From: Pseudomonas sp. SG20056
GTDB lineage: Bacteria; Pseudomonadota; Gammaproteobacteria; Pseudomonadales; Pseudomonadaceae
Direction: 5' to 3'
Assembly (NCBI RefSeq): GCF_031764535.1
Contig: NZ_CP134499.1
Span: 3,906,001 to 3,970,000 of the forward strand
Length of the DNA: 64,000 bases
A program made the position numbers and the translations under genes. The notes below the pieces were generated by a model, which was given only the letters and a program-made list of their open reading frames with translations, searched no databases and had not been told where the DNA came from. How positions within the stretch are numbered: the stretch's first letter is position 1; each line of letters opens with the position of its first letter. This document shows, one piece after another, positions 62,514-64,000 of the stretch.

Positions 62514-62545
62514 AAAACAAAGGCCGCATTAGCGGCCTTTGTTTT
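62514..62545. terminator. Bidirectional terminator at the end of the APE operon and hemE
   Basis: AAAACAAAGGCCGC pairs with GCGGCCTTTGTTTT around ATTA. The stem and T-rich flanks serve both the plus-strand operon and the minus-strand hemE. Confidence 0.93.
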
Positions 62546-62554
62546 GTGCAGAGT

Positions 62555-63622
62555 TTATTGATGGTATTGCGCCGACAACTCATGCACCGCTTCGAAGAAC
62601 GCCCCCGCGTGGGCTGGATTAACTTCAGGGGTGATGCCGTGGCCGAGGTTGAACACCTGACCGCTGCCATGACCGTAAGCCGCAAGAATACGCCCGACTT
62701 CGGCGCGAATCGCCGCCGGGTTGGCGTACAGCACGCTCGGGTCCATATTGCCCTGCAGCGCCACCTTATTGCCGACGCGGGTGCGAGCGCTGCCGATATC
62801 GCAGGTCCAGTCCAGGCCCAGGGCTTCGGCACCGCTGTCAGCCATCGACTCCAGCCATAGACCGCCCCCTTTGGTGAACAGAATCACCGGTACGCGGCGA
62901 CCATCGTGCTCGCGGATCAGGCCGTCGATGATCTTCTGCATATAGGCCAGGGAGAACTCCTGATACGCCGCTGCCGACAGCGAACCACCCCAGGAATCGA
63001 AAATCTGCACGGCCTGCGCACCGGCCTTGATCTGCCCGTTGAGGTAGGCGGTTACCGACTGCGCCAGCTTGCCGAGCAGCGCGTGCATGGCCTGCGGGTT
63101 GTCGTAGAGCATGGCTTTGGACTTGCGGAAGTCCTTCGACGAGCCGCCTTCGACCATATAGGTGGCCAGCGTCCAGGGGCTGCCGGTAAAGCCGATCAAT
63201 GGCACGCGGCCATTCAACTCACGGCGAATGGTACGCACGGCGTCCATCACATAACCCAGGTCCTGCTCCGGATCGGGAATCGGCAGCGCCTCGATATCTG
63301 CCATCGAACTGATGACCTTCTTGAAGCGCGGGCCTTCACCGGTTTCAAAATACAGGCCCTGGCCCATGGCATCGGGGATGGTCAGGATGTCCGAGAACAG
63401 AATCGCAGCGTCCAGTTGCGGGTAGCGATCCAGCGGCTGAATGGTGACCTCACAGGCCAGCTCCGGGTTCTTCATCAAGTTGACGAAGTTACCGGCCTTG
63501 GCACGAGTGGCGCGGTATTCCGGCAGATAACGACCGGCCTGACGCATCATCCACACGGGGGTGACGTCGACAGGTTGCTTGAGCAGAGCACGAAGGAAGC
63601 GGTCGTTCTTCAGGGCGGTCAT
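62555..63622 (-). CDS. hemE: Uroporphyrinogen decarboxylase HemE
   Basis: A 355-residue enzyme decarboxylating uroporphyrinogen III to coproporphyrinogen III in haem synthesis. The N-terminus [17 protein letters not shown] is diagnostic, with the catalytic Asp region [18 protein letters not shown] and [17 protein letters not shown]. The C-terminal [13 protein letters not shown] is also present. ATG 63622 matches the Pseudomonas start; a longer frame from 63691 is not conserved. Its placement next to gltD follows the P. aeruginosa order. Confidence 0.97.
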   Translation of the reverse strand: MTALKNDRFLRALLKQPVDVTPVWMMRQAGRYLPEYRATRAKAGNFVNLMKNPELACEVTIQPLDRYPQLDAAILFSDILTIPDAMGQGLYFETGEGPRFKKVISSMADIEALPIPDPEQDLGYVMDAVRTIRRELNGRVPLIGFTGSPWTLATYMVEGGSSKDFRKSKAMLYDNPQAMHALLGKLAQSVTAYLNGQIKAGAQAVQIFDSWGGSLSAAAYQEFSLAYMQKIIDGLIREHDGRRVPVILFTKGGGLWLESMADSGAEALGLDWTCDIGSARTRVGNKVALQGNMDPSVLYANPAAIRAEVGRILAAYGHGSGQVFNLGHGITPEVNPAHAGAFFEAVHELSAQYHQ

Positions 63623-63680
63623 AGCAGTTCCCGAGAAAAGTAGTCGGCAAAAAAGTGCGGGCATTTTCGCAGAGCGCATA

Positions 63681-63712
63681 ACAAAAGGCACGGCGAGTGC
63701 CGTGCCTTTTGT
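63681..63712 (-). terminator. Strong terminator between gltD and hemE
   Basis: ACAAAAGGCACGGC and GCCGTGCCTTTTGT form a perfect 14-bp stem around GAGT. On the minus strand it ends transcripts coming from gltD before hemE; a T-tract is present in both directions. Confidence 0.88.
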
Positions 63713-63935
63713 CTATTGCGACGATTTGCCTCGCCCCAACTCTTAACTCTAAGCGTTACGAGCAAAGGTCAGGCAAGGCGCAACGACCAACGGGAGTAAC
63801 AGCCGAAGGCTGGCCCGAAGGGTGAGCGCCAGCGAATCAAGCAGGCGAGGAACGGTCGGAGTCGCGGGCGACTGTACGAGCTGTACATGAGCATTCCGAG
63901 CCTGCTTTCAACGCAGCATGGCCGAGCGCAGTAGC
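63713..63935. other. Structured non-coding element between hemE and gltD
   Basis: No gene is visible. The stretch is rich in nested inverted repeats. AAGCAGGC-GA-GGAA (63839-63852) pairs with TTCC-GA-GCCTGCTT (63894-63907), with tandem G-A mismatches facing each other. Inside it lie AGTCG-CGGG-CGACT (63860-63873) and TGTAC-GAGCT-GTACA (63873-63887). Before it, GCTGGC (63809-63814) and GCCAGC (63828-63833) enclose a CCC-GAA-GGG hairpin. It may be an intergenic repeat or a structured RNA. From memory, similar sequences recur in Pseudomonas genomes. Confidence 0.6.
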
Positions 63936-64000
63936 TTAGACGCCGAGGTAGTCGAGGATGCCTTCGGCGGCGTTCCTGCCTTCGAAGATTGCCGTCACCA
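63936..64000 (-). CDS. gltD: Glutamate synthase small subunit GltD, C-terminal end
   Basis: The last 21 codons read out of the window. The minus-strand frame ends EGRNAAEGILDYLGV followed by TAA at 63936-63938. This C-terminus, with the preceding VTAIF, matches the end of the NADPH-GOGAT small subunit (FAD/NADPH-binding, passes electrons to GltB). Position next to hemE agrees with P. aeruginosa PA5034-PA5035. Too short for certainty. Confidence 0.7.
   Translation of the reverse strand, partial: VTAIFEGRNAAEGILDYLGV

Overview
The window is chromosomal DNA of a Pseudomonas (gammaproteobacterium). I base this on high GC, gene density close to 100 percent, and a gene order that, from memory, follows the P. 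aeruginosa PA5005-PA5035 region: LPS inner-core genes, ilvE, glnE, aceE-aceF, a DipA-type c-di-GMP phosphodiesterase, msrA, rlmJ, an acyl-CoA dehydrogenase, a NhaP/CvrA antiporter, an MscK-like channel, selO, metY, a universal stress gene, parA, hemE and gltD. It is not P. aeruginosa itself, because several blocks are added to or missing from that order.

Layout. (1) 1-8739, minus strand: LPS core assembly and phosphorylation operon (waaF, waaC, waaG, waaP, a GT9 protein, wapP, wapQ, a double kinase-like protein, a carbamoyltransferase running off the left edge), preceded by ilvE and glnE. (2) 12795-17462: a control region with two identical operator-like palindromes 52 bp apart, then aceE-aceF and a terminator. 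(3) 17498-31079: mixed housekeeping and signalling genes, including a PadR-type regulator divergent from a carotenoid-isomerase/retinol-saturase-like flavoprotein, with paired palindromes lying over a readable promoter. (4) 31223-43016: MscK-like channel, SelO, an amino-acid racemase family protein, an SLC13 permease, MetY, thioredoxin 2, a thioesterase-fold protein, an Anr-box-preceded universal stress protein and a ParA ATPase. (5) 43229-62500: one uninterrupted plus-strand operon of 23 tightly coupled genes that is an aryl polyene (APE) biosynthesis and export cluster. (6) hemE, a structured non-coding stretch, and the 3' end of gltD.

The APE operon is the accessory feature of greatest interest. 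Its core genes run in the same order as the ApeC-to-ApeR set: chain-length factor, acyltransferase, two ACPs, membrane protein, AMP ligase fused to a dehydratase, glycosyltransferase, lipid-A-type acyltransferase, aromatic ammonia-lyase, thioesterase, LolA-like carrier, MMPL exporter, then DUF3261 lipoprotein, ketosynthase, dehydratase, ketoreductase and ketosynthase. Spliced into this order between the MMPL exporter and the lipoprotein are a CPA2-like antiporter, a flavin-dependent halogenase-like enzyme (WxWxIP motif and a candidate catalytic lysine) and a methyltransferase. A lipoprotein, a small secreted protein and a c-type cytochrome close the operon. The simplest reading is a membrane-anchored, antioxidant yellow pigment whose aryl head comes from an aromatic amino acid and may be methylated and halogenated, in the manner of xanthomonadin.

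No tRNA, rRNA, CRISPR array, insertion sequence or phage gene was seen. The only non-coding stretch above 300 bases is between hemE and gltD (about 63623-63935); it holds a terminator and a strongly self-complementary element that is probably a dispersed repeat or a structured RNA. All family assignments rest on reading motifs by eye and on remembered synteny; no database search was possible.
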